From contig CAJNBV010000004.1 of assembly GCA_905221095.1 (NCBI GenBank), positions 1-64,000 on the forward strand: 64,000 nt of DNA. The letters are read 5' to 3'. Source of the stretch: a bacterium (GTDB lineage: Bacteria > Bacillota > Bacilli > Lactobacillales > Streptococcaceae). A program made the position numbers and the translations under genes. Shown in pieces: positions 44,032 through 55,300 of this stretch (positions are counted from its first letter, which is position 1; the number at the start of each line of letters is the position of its first letter). The notes under the pieces were generated by a model. It did not search any database. It was not told the DNA's origin and saw nothing but the letters and a program-made list of their open reading frames with translations.

Positions 44032-44052
44032 AGCATAGTGGATGGATTCAGA

Positions 44053-44096
44053 AAAAGGCCTTACCAGAGCTTCTTGATTCTGGTAGGGCCTTTTCT
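44053..44096. terminator. Terminator of kimA (and possibly the lipoprotein gene)
   Basis: AAAAGGCCTTACCAGA and TCTGGTAGGGCCTTTT form a 16-bp stem with one G-T pair. It lies just past the kimA stop on the minus strand and has T runs on both sides. Confidence 0.88.
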
Positions 44097-45941
44097 TTAT
44101 TCTTTTAAGTGATAGGAGTAGCTAGCGACAACGACGTCTTGGTGCCAACGGAGGGCGTATTTGAGTTTGAGGCTCATCTGATTGTGTAGGATATTTTGCC
44201 AAGGTTTATTAGGAATAAACTGGGGTACTAGGACAGTGACTGTATAGTTCTTTTTCTGGGCATCCTCAGAGATTCGTTTGACATACTTGACGGTAGGGGT
44301 GATGATGTCGCGGTAGCTGGTCTTGATATTTTTCAGAGTAATAGTTGGGAAGTAATCGGCAAATTCTTGGAGAATTTCTTGGTCTTTCTCTGCTGTTTCC
44401 TTGGTAGAAATGTGCATGGCTAAGACTTCGTCACCGATACTTTGAGCGTAGTTGATGGCTCCGACGCTGACGCGGGTAACATTTCCTACGAGGACGAGGA
44501 CAAGATTGCCATCGTAGGTACGTTTTTCGATGCCTTCATAGAGTCGCAGTTGTTGGGCCACTTTTTGGTAATGACTGTGAATAGCCAAGAAAAGTAGGGT
44601 GAGTACGAGAATAATCGGGAAGAAAGGCCAGATATCGCTGAGACGGAAAAAGAGCAGGATGAGCACGATAGCGTAGCAAATGATAGCCCCAAGGATATTG
44701 GCAAGAGCAGGTTTTAAGAAATTTGTCCCTTTTTCTTTTTTCCAATGACGAATCATCCCAGTCTGAGAAAGGGCAAAGGGCACGAAGACACCGATAGTAT
44801 AGAGAGGAATCAAACGTTCGGTATTGCCATTAAAAATGAGAAGAAGAATCATAGCCCCAAATGCCAGAGTTAAGATTCCGTTGGAGTAGCCTAGGCGGTC
44901 TCCTTTTTCCATAAAGAGATGGGGCATGTATTTGTTTTTAGCCATATTGTAGGCCAGCATAGGGAAGGCTGAAAAGCCGGTATTTGCAGCTACGGCCAAA
45001 ATCAAGGCTGTGGAGAATTGGAAGATATAATAGCCAAGGTGACCTAAGAAGGAATTTCCAAGGATGCCTTGAGCCATCTGTGAGAGGATAGTTTCTCCGT
45101 GTTGAGGCATAATCCCCATCCAGTAGTTTAGGAAGGTAATGCCTGCAAAAAGAAAACCTAAAATCAGTGACATGATGGTCAAGGTTTGAGCGGCATTCTT
45201 TTCTTTTGGAGACTTGAAAAAGGGAACGGCATTTGAAATAGCTTCAACCCCTGTCAGAGAGGCAGAGCCACTGGTAAAGGCTCTTAGAATGAGAACGATA
45301 GACAGGCTCGGGATGGCATGTCCAATAGGAGAAGTCGCCTGATAGCTGAGAGATCCTGTCATTAGTTGAAAGATTCCATAGAGCAAGAGAAAGACAGTAC
45401 TGATGATAAAGAGATAGACAGGAATCATCAGTGAACTGGCAGATTCTTTCAACCCCCGTAAATTCAAGAGCATGAGTAAGCAAACTAGAAAAATGGAGAT
45501 GTGGAGGTTGTAAGGGTGGAGGGCAGGGAGGGCTGCTGTAATAGCATCAGCTCCAGATGACACCGATACCGCCACAGTCAGCATGTAGTCAACCAGCAGA
45601 CTACCTCCAGCAATCAAGCCAAGTTGGGGAGATAGATTTTCTCGAGTAACCATATAGGCCCCTCCACCTTGAGGGTAGGCATGGATGATTTGACGGTAGG
45701 AAACGGTCAGGCTAGCTAGGAGCAGGAGGACAAAGAGGCCGATGGGAAGGCTCCACCATATAGCAAGAGGAGAGAGACTAACCAAGACGAGGACTACTTG
45801 CTCAGGTCCATAGGCAATGGAGGACAGAGCGTCGCTTGACAACATGGCCAGTGCCTGCATTTTTCCCAGCAGCCCTCCCTCGCCTTCTGTTAAGGACTTA
45901 AGAGGACGACCGATAAAGGTCTGTTTTAATTTTGTAAACAT
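44097..45941 (-). CDS. kimA: KimA-type high-affinity potassium transporter
   Basis: A 614-residue APC-superfamily transporter with about 12 membrane helices and a C-terminal cytoplasmic domain of about 150 residues. It matches Bacillus KimA (YdaO) along its length: IGRPLKSLTEGEGGLL, ALAMLSSDALSSIAYGPEQ, YPQGGGAYMVTRENL, GGSLLVDYMLTVAVSVSSG, and the C-terminal WQNILHNQMSLKL. In Bacillus and Staphylococcus relatives it takes up K+ with protons and is inhibited by c-di-AMP. It is often annotated simply as an amino acid permease. The ATG at 45941 is chosen because GGA lies eight bases upstream, whereas ATG 45947 is too close. Confidence 0.88.
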   Translation of the reverse strand: MFTKLKQTFIGRPLKSLTEGEGGLLGKMQALAMLSSDALSSIAYGPEQVVLVLVSLSPLAIWWSLPIGLFVLLLLASLTVSYRQIIHAYPQGGGAYMVTRENLSPQLGLIAGGSLLVDYMLTVAVSVSSGADAITAALPALHPYNLHISIFLVCLLMLLNLRGLKESASSLMIPVYLFIISTVFLLLYGIFQLMTGSLSYQATSPIGHAIPSLSIVLILRAFTSGSASLTGVEAISNAVPFFKSPKEKNAAQTLTIMSLILGFLFAGITFLNYWMGIMPQHGETILSQMAQGILGNSFLGHLGYYIFQFSTALILAVAANTGFSAFPMLAYNMAKNKYMPHLFMEKGDRLGYSNGILTLAFGAMILLLIFNGNTERLIPLYTIGVFVPFALSQTGMIRHWKKEKGTNFLKPALANILGAIICYAIVLILLFFRLSDIWPFFPIILVLTLLFLAIHSHYQKVAQQLRLYEGIEKRTYDGNLVLVLVGNVTRVSVGAINYAQSIGDEVLAMHISTKETAEKDQEILQEFADYFPTITLKNIKTSYRDIITPTVKYVKRISEDAQKKNYTVTVLVPQFIPNKPWQNILHNQMSLKLKYALRWHQDVVVASYSYHLKE

Positions 45942-45949
45942 AGTCATTT

Positions 45950-46005
45950 CCTTTTCTGAAAATTTCAATAAGTGCTATTATACTGCTTTGAAGGGGCATC
46001 GTCAA
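45950..46005 (-). promoter_or_regulatory. kimA promoter and CodY-like box
   Basis: On the minus strand, TTGACG (46000-46005) and TATAAT (45977-45982) are spaced by 17 bases. AATTTTCAGAAAAGG (45950-45964) matches 13 of 15 positions of the CodY box AATTTTCWGAAAATT. It lies between the transcription start and the ATG, over the ribosome binding site, so CodY would act as a repressor. Confidence 0.65.
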
Positions 46006-46195
46006 GCAGAGATACTGGTTTTGTTCGGAATAAAGTGGAGGTGGGGAGGGTTCGAGATACCTCAAATGGATTATGTTATATTCTTAGATAAAAACCAATT
46101 AAAATTCATAAAACGGTATAAGCCATTATAAATAAAAAATAGCAAATAGGGTAAATTTCTATATATTTTAATTAAAGTAAAAATTAGGCTAAAAG
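46006..46195. other. AT-rich spacer between kimA and the giant adhesin gene
   Basis: About 190 bases with no supported gene. A short frame that spans the kimA start region on the + strand has no ribosome binding site and overlaps kimA in antisense. Nothing else is recognisable up to the promoter at 46196. Confidence 0.55.
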
Positions 46196-46225
46196 TGGAC
46201 GGGGGGGGGGATTTCATGCTATAAT
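46196..46225 (+). promoter_or_regulatory. Promoter with a 10-G tract in its spacer
   Basis: TATAAT at 46220-46225 is preceded by TG-C (46217-46219), an extended -10. A run of ten G occupies 46201-46210, directly after TGGAC (46196-46200), which is the only -35-like sequence (TGGACG, 18-base spacing). Slippage in the run would change the -35 to -10 distance, the mechanism known for poly-G/C promoters in Neisseria. The leader of about 100 bases holds no other obvious signal. Confidence 0.72.
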
Positions 46226-46333
46226 GTACGTAGATTCTTATTACCTAAAGCGGATATATTATAATAAAATAGTATTATAGTTTATTGATTTTTTGAATAA
46301 GAGGAAATAAAAATAAAAAATGGAGATCAAAGA

Positions 46334-49300
46334 ATGAAGTACAAGAGAACTCAGAAACGCTCTAAGCAGATGTGGCAGCGTGTGGAAAAATTTTCGATTA
46401 GAAAGTTTAGCTTTGGAGCAGCGTCATGTTTGATTGGGGCACAGTTTACGATGTTGAGTGGTATCAACACAGCAGATGCTGCAATGGTAACGACAAGAAA
46501 TGACAAAGGTGTCGTAACTTTATATGCAAATAGAGGGGAATCTCCTTATGATGCAGATGCGATTGCTGTACATGATAGTATTAATGTAGATAGAGAGATT
46601 GTAGTAGATGTTGATTGGTCAAGTTACAGCAAGACAAATCCTTATGTAACAGTAACATATAAATATAATGGTGGATTTGGAGCTTCAAATTATGTTGCTA
46701 ACTATGGTGGTTCACGTCCAGACTATTGGTTTACTACACCAGTAGGAGCCCAAGAACCTTCAGAAATTCGTTTGCAAACAGGTACAACTGACCGTGTAAT
46801 GAAAAGCTGGAGTGCAGATTCTCCATGGGTTTCATTTACAAACTCAGTAGGTTCACGTTATCAAACTAAAGACCAAGCAGATTCTATGGGACTTGGAGAC
46901 GATACAAAATGGGAACGTTATAATGATACAACACAAGAGACAGGGAAAACATTCCTAGGAGATATGGCGGGAATGTTTAATCACAGAATAGGTACACAAA
47001 TTTCTGATAGTCCATCTGACCAAGGTATCTTTGAGAGCTTCCGAACAAACACTAAAAGTATTTACTCTGACTGGGATTTAGCAAGAAATGACAGAGTTAC
47101 AATTACTGCTAAATATAAAGTAGCGGATCCAACACTAAAAAATGGTAGAAGAACATTAGATTTTGGTGCAGGGGTTAAAGTAGGTCGTGCATTACAACAA
47201 TTACGTCATTTTAAAGTTGTGACAACTGAAATTCCTGTGTTATACCAAGATAAAGAATTGTTTGAACCTGTATTACCAGAACGTATTGGAGTAGTAGATA
47301 CTGCTAATTTAACAACAGAAGAAAAAACACTATTAAAAAATAAAATTTGGGAGAAAAACCAAGATACAAAGAGTGATGCTATCCCTGAACATTCACACAA
47401 TAAATTTGTAGATAATGTTAAACAAGAAGACGACGGTACTACATCAGCAAATAGTAGTATTAGTATTGCAAATGATGGTACAGCAACAATCACTTATGGA
47501 GATGGAACACAAGATGTTATCCCTGGAACATCACTTGTTTATGAAAAACCACAAATTGATAATAATGAAACAACTCAAGATTCTAGAGGAGAATATAAAT
47601 ATTTAAAAAATCCACATGCAGTAGATAATATTAATAGTATTACTGGTAGTGATATTGCAAGTGCAAGAAAGAAATTCTTCGATGTAAATGGGATGACAAC
47701 AACGAAGAATGAAGATGGCGATGATGTTATTCAAAGTGTAGGTGATACTACAAAAACATCTAGTAATTTTATTGGAACTAAAATTGATTTTGATAATAAA
47801 GGTGTAGGATACATTTATAGAGGAGATTCATTTACGGGGGTGACGTTATCGAAAGATGTTTTCTTTAAAGCGAAACCTACGAAAGTATTTAGTGCTGATG
47901 AAGCTATTGAAAAAGCTAAACAAGCCATTGATAATCTAACGTATTTATCACCAAAAGAAAAAGAGAACTATAAAAATCAATTAACTGGAAAAACAACTCA
48001 AGATGATATAAATAATGTTGTTAATGCAGCAATTGCTAAAAATTCAGAAAATGAAAAAGCGATCGAAGCTAAAAAACGTCAGGTAAAAGATAAAATCAAC
48101 TCAGCTAAGTATTTAACAGAAGCTGAAAAAGAAGCATTTAGAAAACAAGTAGATAACCAAGGTATTGAAGATCCAGCAAACGGTAATGGAACTGGAAATC
48201 AAGCGGCTGATTATACAAAAGAATTACTTGATAAAATCGGTCAACAAGCAGATGCTAAAAACTTAGAAAATGCTAAAAAATCTATAAAAGAAAAAATTGA
48301 TCAAATTAAAGATTCTCTAAAAAATCCAACAGCTGATGAATACAAAACACAGATTGATGGAAAAACTACTCTAGCAGAGGTAGAGAAAGTTTTAGAAGAC
48401 GCTGAAAAGCAAAAATCTCAAAATGAAGCTCAAAAAGCTCAAGAAGAAGCTGAAAAATTAAAAGAAGCTTATAAAGAAAAAATTGATCAAATTCCAGGAT
48501 TATCAGAAGCTGAAAAAGAGGAATATAAGAATCAAATCGATCAAGCTAAATCAAAAGATCAATTAGACACTATCTTAAATGATGCTAAAGCGCAAGCTAC
48601 CCGTGGAAAAGCAAAACAAACAATTGAAGAGTTACCACATTTAAATAAAGCTCAAAAAGATGAATTGAAGGCAAAAGTAGACAATGCATCTGATGAGAGT
48701 GAAGTAGATAATATTGTTTCTATTGCTCAAGGTTTAGATTCTAAGATGGATTCTCTACAAAAATTAGTAATAGAAGCTGAAAAAGTTAAAAATTCAGATA
48801 AATATAATACAGCAGATCAAGACAAGAAAACTGCTTTTGATAAAGCAAAAGACGCAGCTTCAAAAGTAGCAGATAAAACAACAGCTGCACCAGAAAATGC
48901 AGCAGATGCTACAGAGGTAAATGTATTAATAGATAAGTTGGCAAAAGCTATTGAAGAACTTACAGGGAAAAAAGTTGCCGTACCAGTATCGAAAGATGCT
49001 TTAAAAGCAGAGTTAGACTTAAACAAAGACGATGCAGTTAAAAAATCACCAGCTTATGCTAAAGAAACAAGTGCAGATAAGAAAAAAGCTTACGATGATG
49101 CCCTAGTAAATGCTCAAACAGTGTATAATAATCCAGATGCAACTCAACCGCAAGTGGATGAAGCTCTTGATAAATTACAACAAGCACGTTTAGCTCTATC
49201 AGGTAAAGCAGAAGACTTTACTTTAGCAGTGACAGAAGCAGCGCAGATTTCTAAAGAACCTAAAGCAGGAGAAAGTTTAACAGAACAAGCTGATAAAGAT

Positions 49301-52300
49301 GCAGTAAAAGCTAAAGTAACAGCAAACGGTAAAGCGTTAGATGATACTTATACTGTAGAATACGGAGCTATTACAGAAAAAGATGGTAAGAAAGTTGTAC
49401 CAGTAATAGTAACACGTGATGGTGTATCAAAAACAATCAATGTAGAAGTAACTAAGAAAGCGGAAGAGTTAACATTAGCTGTAAAAGACGAAACAAAACC
49501 AGCTAAAATTTCAAAAGTACCAGTAGCAGGAGAAAGCTTAACAGCAGAAGACCAAGCGAAAGTAAAAGAAAAAGTAACAGCGAACGGAGAAGCACTTAAA
49601 GATACTGATACAGTAAAATACGGAACTATTGCTGAAAAAGATGGTAAGAAAGTCGTACCAGTATCAGTAACACGCAACGGTGTAGAAAAAACAGTTGACG
49701 TACCAGTAGAAGGAACTGAAGCAGCTAAATCTCCACTAAATGATCCAGAAAAAGTAAAAGTTAATGATGTGGCTAATTTATCAGAAGATGAAAAAGCAGC
49801 AGTTAAAGCATCAGTTAAGAAAGCAAACTCAAACTTAACTGATGATCAAATTTCAGTAGACAATACAGGGAAAGTAACTGTAACTTATTCTGATAAATCA
49901 CAAAATGAACTTCCAGCATCTAAGACTGTAGAAGCGAAAACTGAAACAGAAAAAGCATTAGACAAAGCAAAAGAGAAAGCGAAAGCGGACTTAACAGAAG
50001 CAGCTAACAAAGAAAAATCGGAAATCGAAGCAGATAAAAACTTAACAGACCAACAAAAAGCGGATAAGAAAGCAGAAGTTGATAAAGTTAAGAAAGAACA
50101 GGAGGCAAATATCGATAAAGCTGGAACAACTGACGAAGTAGCAAAAGCAACAGAAGACGGTAAAAAAGCAATCGATGCAGTGCACAAAACAGAGTTAGAC
50201 AAAGCAAAAGAGAAAGCAAAAGCGGACTTAACAGAAGCGGCTAACAAAGAAAAAGCAGAAATCGAAGCAGACAAAAACTTAACAGATCAACAAAAAGCAG
50301 ATAAGAAAGCGGAAGTAGATAAAGTTAAGAAAGCTCAAGAAGAAAAAATCGATAAAGCTGGAACAACTGACGAAGTAGCAAAAGCAACAGAAGACGGTAA
50401 AAAAGCAATCGATGCAGTGCACAAAACAGAGTTAGACAAAGCAAAAGAGAAAGCGAAAGCGGACTTAACAGAAGCAGCTAACAAAGAAAAATCGGAAATC
50501 GAAGCAGATAAAAACTTAACAGACCAACAAAAAGCGGATAAGAAAGCAGAAGTTGATAAAGTTAAGAAAGAACAGGAAGCAAATATCGATAAAGCTGGAA
50601 CAACTGACGAAGTAGCAAAAGCAACAGAAGGCGGTAAAAAAGCAATCGATGCAGTGCACCAAACAGATGCGGATAAATCAACTCCAACAGTTACAGCAGG
50701 AGAAGTACCAGTAAGTGTCGATCCGGCTACAGATAAAAAAGTAGCGGAAGCAGATAAAAAAGCAATTACAGAAGCTGTAGTAGTACCAGAAGGACAACCA
50801 CAACCGGCAGACAAACAAGTCAAAAATGACGGAGCAATTGTGGAAGGAACAGGAGCGAATACAGGTAAGAAAGTAGTTGTCGTAGAAGTTACTTATGGTG
50901 ACGGATCAAAAGATGAAATCGAAGTACCTGTAAGAAAAGCGACTGATAAGGAAAAAGCAAAAGCTGACTTAACAAAAGCAGCAGATGCTGAAAAAGCTGA
51001 AATTGATGAAGACAATGCATTGTCTAAAAAAGAAAAAGAAGCATTGAAAGCAAAAGTTGATGAACTGAAAGCAATACACGAAGAAAAGATCAACAATGCA
51101 ACTTCACCAGAAGCTATAGCGTCAGCAACAGAAAAAGGTAGACAAGAAATTGCTGCTGTTCATACTCCACAAGATATTAAAGAAACAGCTAAGAGAAGAC
51201 TAAATCCTCCAGTAGAAAAAGTTAAGGTGACAGATATCAATCATTTAACAGATGAAGAAAAAGAAGCTGTTAAAAAAGCGATTGTGGCTACTAACCCTTC
51301 ATTAGAAGAATCTGAAGTCTATGTGGATGACAAAGGAAATGTAAGTTCTCCAAAAGGAATTTTGGAAGCAGAAAAAGTTGTTACTCAAGCTTTGAATAAA
51401 CCAGAGACACCAGTCGTAGTAGCTGATCCAAATCATTTAACAAATGATGAAAAGGAAAAAGTGAAAGAAGCTGTAGCTAATGCAAATCCTGGTCTAAACA
51501 AAGATGATATTACAGTCGATGACAAAGGTAATGTAACAACTAAGAATGGCGATAAATTACTTGCAAAAGATGTTGTAACTCCAGCCTTGAAGAAACCAAC
51601 AACACCAGTTGTAGTTGGGAATCCTAATGCTTTAACAGATAAAGAAAAAGAAGACATTAAGGATGCTGTCGTAGCTGCAAATCCAGGCTTAAACAAAGGT
51701 GATGTTACAGTAAATCCTGATGGCAGTGTAACAACACCAAAAGGAAATCTACCAAAAGAAGATGTTGTCACAACAGTCTTAAATAAACCAAATAAACTTG
51801 TTGAAGTAGAAAATCCAAATAGCTTAACCGTTAAAGAAAAAGAAGCGGTTAAGAAAGCTGTTGTAGAGGCAAATCCAGGTTTAACTGAAGATAAAGTCAA
51901 AGTCGATGATCAAGGCAATGTGACAACACCACAAGGCAACTTACCGGCAAAAGATGTTGTAACTTCTACCTTGAAGAAACCAACAAATCCAGTTGAAGTT
52001 GTCAACCCATCTAAACTGACAGAACCAGAGAAATCTAAGATTGTAGAAGAGATTATTAAAAATAATCCAGGTTTAACAGATAAAGATATTAAGGTTGATG
52101 ATCAAGGTAATGTTGAAACACCAAAAGGTAATTTACCAGCAGAGGATGTAGTGACACCAGCCTTGAAGAAACCGACAAATCTTGTCCCTGTTAAAGATGT
52201 CAATAACTTATCAGATGCAGAAAAAGACGCTGTTAAGGATGCTGTTGTAGCTGCAAATCCAGGCTTAAACAAGGACGATGTCAAGGTTGATGGTCAAGGC

Positions 52301-55300
52301 AATGTTGAAACACCAAAAGGTGATTTATCAGCAAAAGATGTAGTCACTCCAGCCTTGAAGAAACCTGTCACACCTGTAGAAGTTAAAGATCCTAAAAACT
52401 TAACAGATGCAGAAAAAGACGCTGTTAAGAAAGCTATTGTTGAAGCAAATCCAGGCTTAAACAAGGACGATGTCAAGGTTGATGGTCAAGGTAATGTTGA
52501 AACACCAAAAGGTGATTTACCAGCAAAAGATGTAGTCACTCCAGCCTTGAAGAAACCTGTCACACCTGTAGAAGTTAAAGATCCTAAAAACTTAACAGAT
52601 GCAGAAAAAGACGCTGTTAAGGATGCTGTCGTAGCTGCAAATCCAGGCTTAAACAAGGATGATGTTAAGGTTGATGGTCAAGGTAATGTTGAAACACCAA
52701 AAGGAAATCTACCAAAAGAAGATGTAGTAGTACAAACTGCTAAAGGTCAATCAACAAATGTCTTCAAGCCAGAGTTAGACTTACAAACTGCTTTAGTATC
52801 CGGAAAAGTAACTGTAGAAAAAGGTAAAGACTTAACTGACGAAGAAATCCTAAAACAATTAGCACTAGCTGATGGAGTAACAGCGAAAGTTATTTCTAAA
52901 CCAACTACAACTGAAACAGGAACTAAAGAAGCAGAAGTGGAAGTAACGCTAGCGGATGGTAACAAAGTAACTGTAAAAGTACCGGTTGAAGTAGTTGATT
53001 CCTTAGACACAGCTGATAAAGATAACGATCTTGCTAAGGCGAAAGAAGATGCTAAAAAACAAGTAGAAGAAGCTGCCAAAGCTAAAATCACTGAAATCAA
53101 GAAGGATACAGGTTTAACTGAAGAGCAAAAACAAAAAGCTGAAGAAGCAATCAATAAAGCTAAAGATGAAGCTAACAAAGCTATTGACGAAGCATCATCA
53201 GCAGGAACAGCTAAGCAAATTGCAGATCAAGCAAAAGAAAATATTGAAAAATATGATCCAAAAGCTGATACAGAAGTTAAGAAACCAGATGTAACAAACC
53301 TTGATGAAGAAAAAGCGAAAGCAAAAGCTGAGATACTAGAAGAAGCTCAAAAACGCATTGACGAAATCAAGAACAATAAAGATTTATCAGACGAAGCGAA
53401 ACAAAAAGCTATCGAAGAAATCAATAAGGCCAAAGATAAAGCGATTGAAGATATCAACAAAGGTCAATCTAAAGATGAAATCAATGCGGCGAAAGAAGCT
53501 GGTATTCATAAGATAAATGAAGTTCAACCAGAGGGCTCTATTGCATCTAAATTCGAACCGAAAGTTCCTGAAAACAAAGTGGAAGTGGAAAATCCAGCAA
53601 AACTTTCAGATGAAGAAAGAGAACAAGTTCGTCAAAACATCGAAGGTGCGAACACATTCCCAGATGGAACAACAGTAGAAGTAAAACCAGATGGAACAGC
53701 GGTAATCACATACAAAGACGGTTCAAGTGATACTATTTCTAAAGATAACTTAGTGACGCCAAGTAAGAAAGCTGACGGTACAATCGCGTCAAGAACCGAG
53801 CCAGTTATCCCAGGAAAAACACAAGTAGGAAATACTACGAAGTTAACACCAGAAGAACAAGCTGCGGTTAAAAAAGCAGTTGAAGGTGCGAATAACTTCC
53901 CAGCAGGAACTACAGTAGAAGTAAGACCTGATGGAACAGTAGTCATCACCTATCCAGATAAATCTGTAGATACAATAACAGGGGATAAACTTGTTGAAAA
54001 AGGAAGTAAACAAGAAACTCCAAAAGTTCAGACAGATGCAGAGAAGAACCCAGCGCAAGTTCCAGGCAACTTTGTACCTGTTGAAAATACTCACAACTTG
54101 ACACAGGCGGAGCAAGATACAGTAGCAGCTAAGGTTAAAGAAGCAAATCCAGCGGCGAAAGATGTTAAGGTATCTAAAGATGGAACAGCAACGCTAACAT
54201 ATGGAGATGGTTCAGTAAACACAATCCCAGGAACCAGTCTAGTAGTAGCCAAAGATACTGACAATGAAGCTTCAACACAAGCCGCGCAAAATCCAGCTGT
54301 GGTGCCAGCAACTACAGAAGTTGGAAATGCTCACAGCTTAACGCCTGAGGAACAAGCTGCAGTAGCTACGAAAGTGAAACAAGCCAACCCAGCGGCGACA
54401 GATGTTAAGGTATCTAAAGATGGCACAGCGACATTGACATACTCAGACGGTTCAGTAAATACAATTCCAGGAACAAGTCTAGTAGTTCAAAAAGAGGAAA
54501 CTTCAACACAAGAGCAACCAACAATCGCAGAGAAGACAAAAGTAATCATCCCAGCTAACCCTACAAAAGTAGCAGAGGCTACAAGATTAACAACTGCAGA
54601 AAAAGAAGCTGTTAAAAAAGCTGTAGTAGAAGCAAATGGATTCGGAAGCGATGTGAATGTAGAAGTAGCCGGGGATGGCACAGCGACAATCGTCTTTAAA
54701 GATGGTTCAGCTATTACAATTCCAGGAAATCAATTGGTAGCACAAGATCCAAAAGCACAAGATAGCACTAAACCAGCTGCTGAAAAATCAACTGTTAAAG
54801 CGCCTGCTCAAAGAGTAGATGTAAAAGATATAACTCATTTAACAGATGAAGAAAAAGAAAAAGTTAAGGTTGCTATTTTACAAGCAAATGGTTCAGCATT
54901 AGACGGAGCGACAATCAATGTAGCCGGAGATGGTACAGCGACAATCACATTCCCAGATGGTTCAGTAGTGACGATTCTAGGAAAAGATACAGTTCAACGA
55001 TCTGCGAAAGGTGAATCTGTAATTCAAGAACAAAAACCAGAATATACTCCAGAATCAACACCAGGTGGAGATAACGGAGGTAATACTGGAAGCTCAGATG
55101 CTAATGCGAATGCAGGCGGTGGTAGCCAGGCAGGCGGACAAGCTCACACAGGTTCACAAACCCCAGCTCAATCACAAGCTTCTAAGCAATTAGCAAATGC
55201 AAAAGAATCAGCTAAAAATGTCATTGAAAAAGCTGCCAAGGACAAGCAGGATGAAATCAATGGTGCACCGCTTTCTGATAAAGAAAAAGCAGAACTTTTA

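Noticed and set aside
45817..46131. Open frame on the + strand overlapping the start of kimA
   Set aside because: It is antisense to the kimA N-terminus and promoter, with no ribosome binding site and no family resemblance.
49958..52744. Regular repeats that might be taken for a CRISPR array
   Set aside because: The repeats are 192-237 bp, in frame and contiguous without unique spacers, and no cas genes are present in the window.
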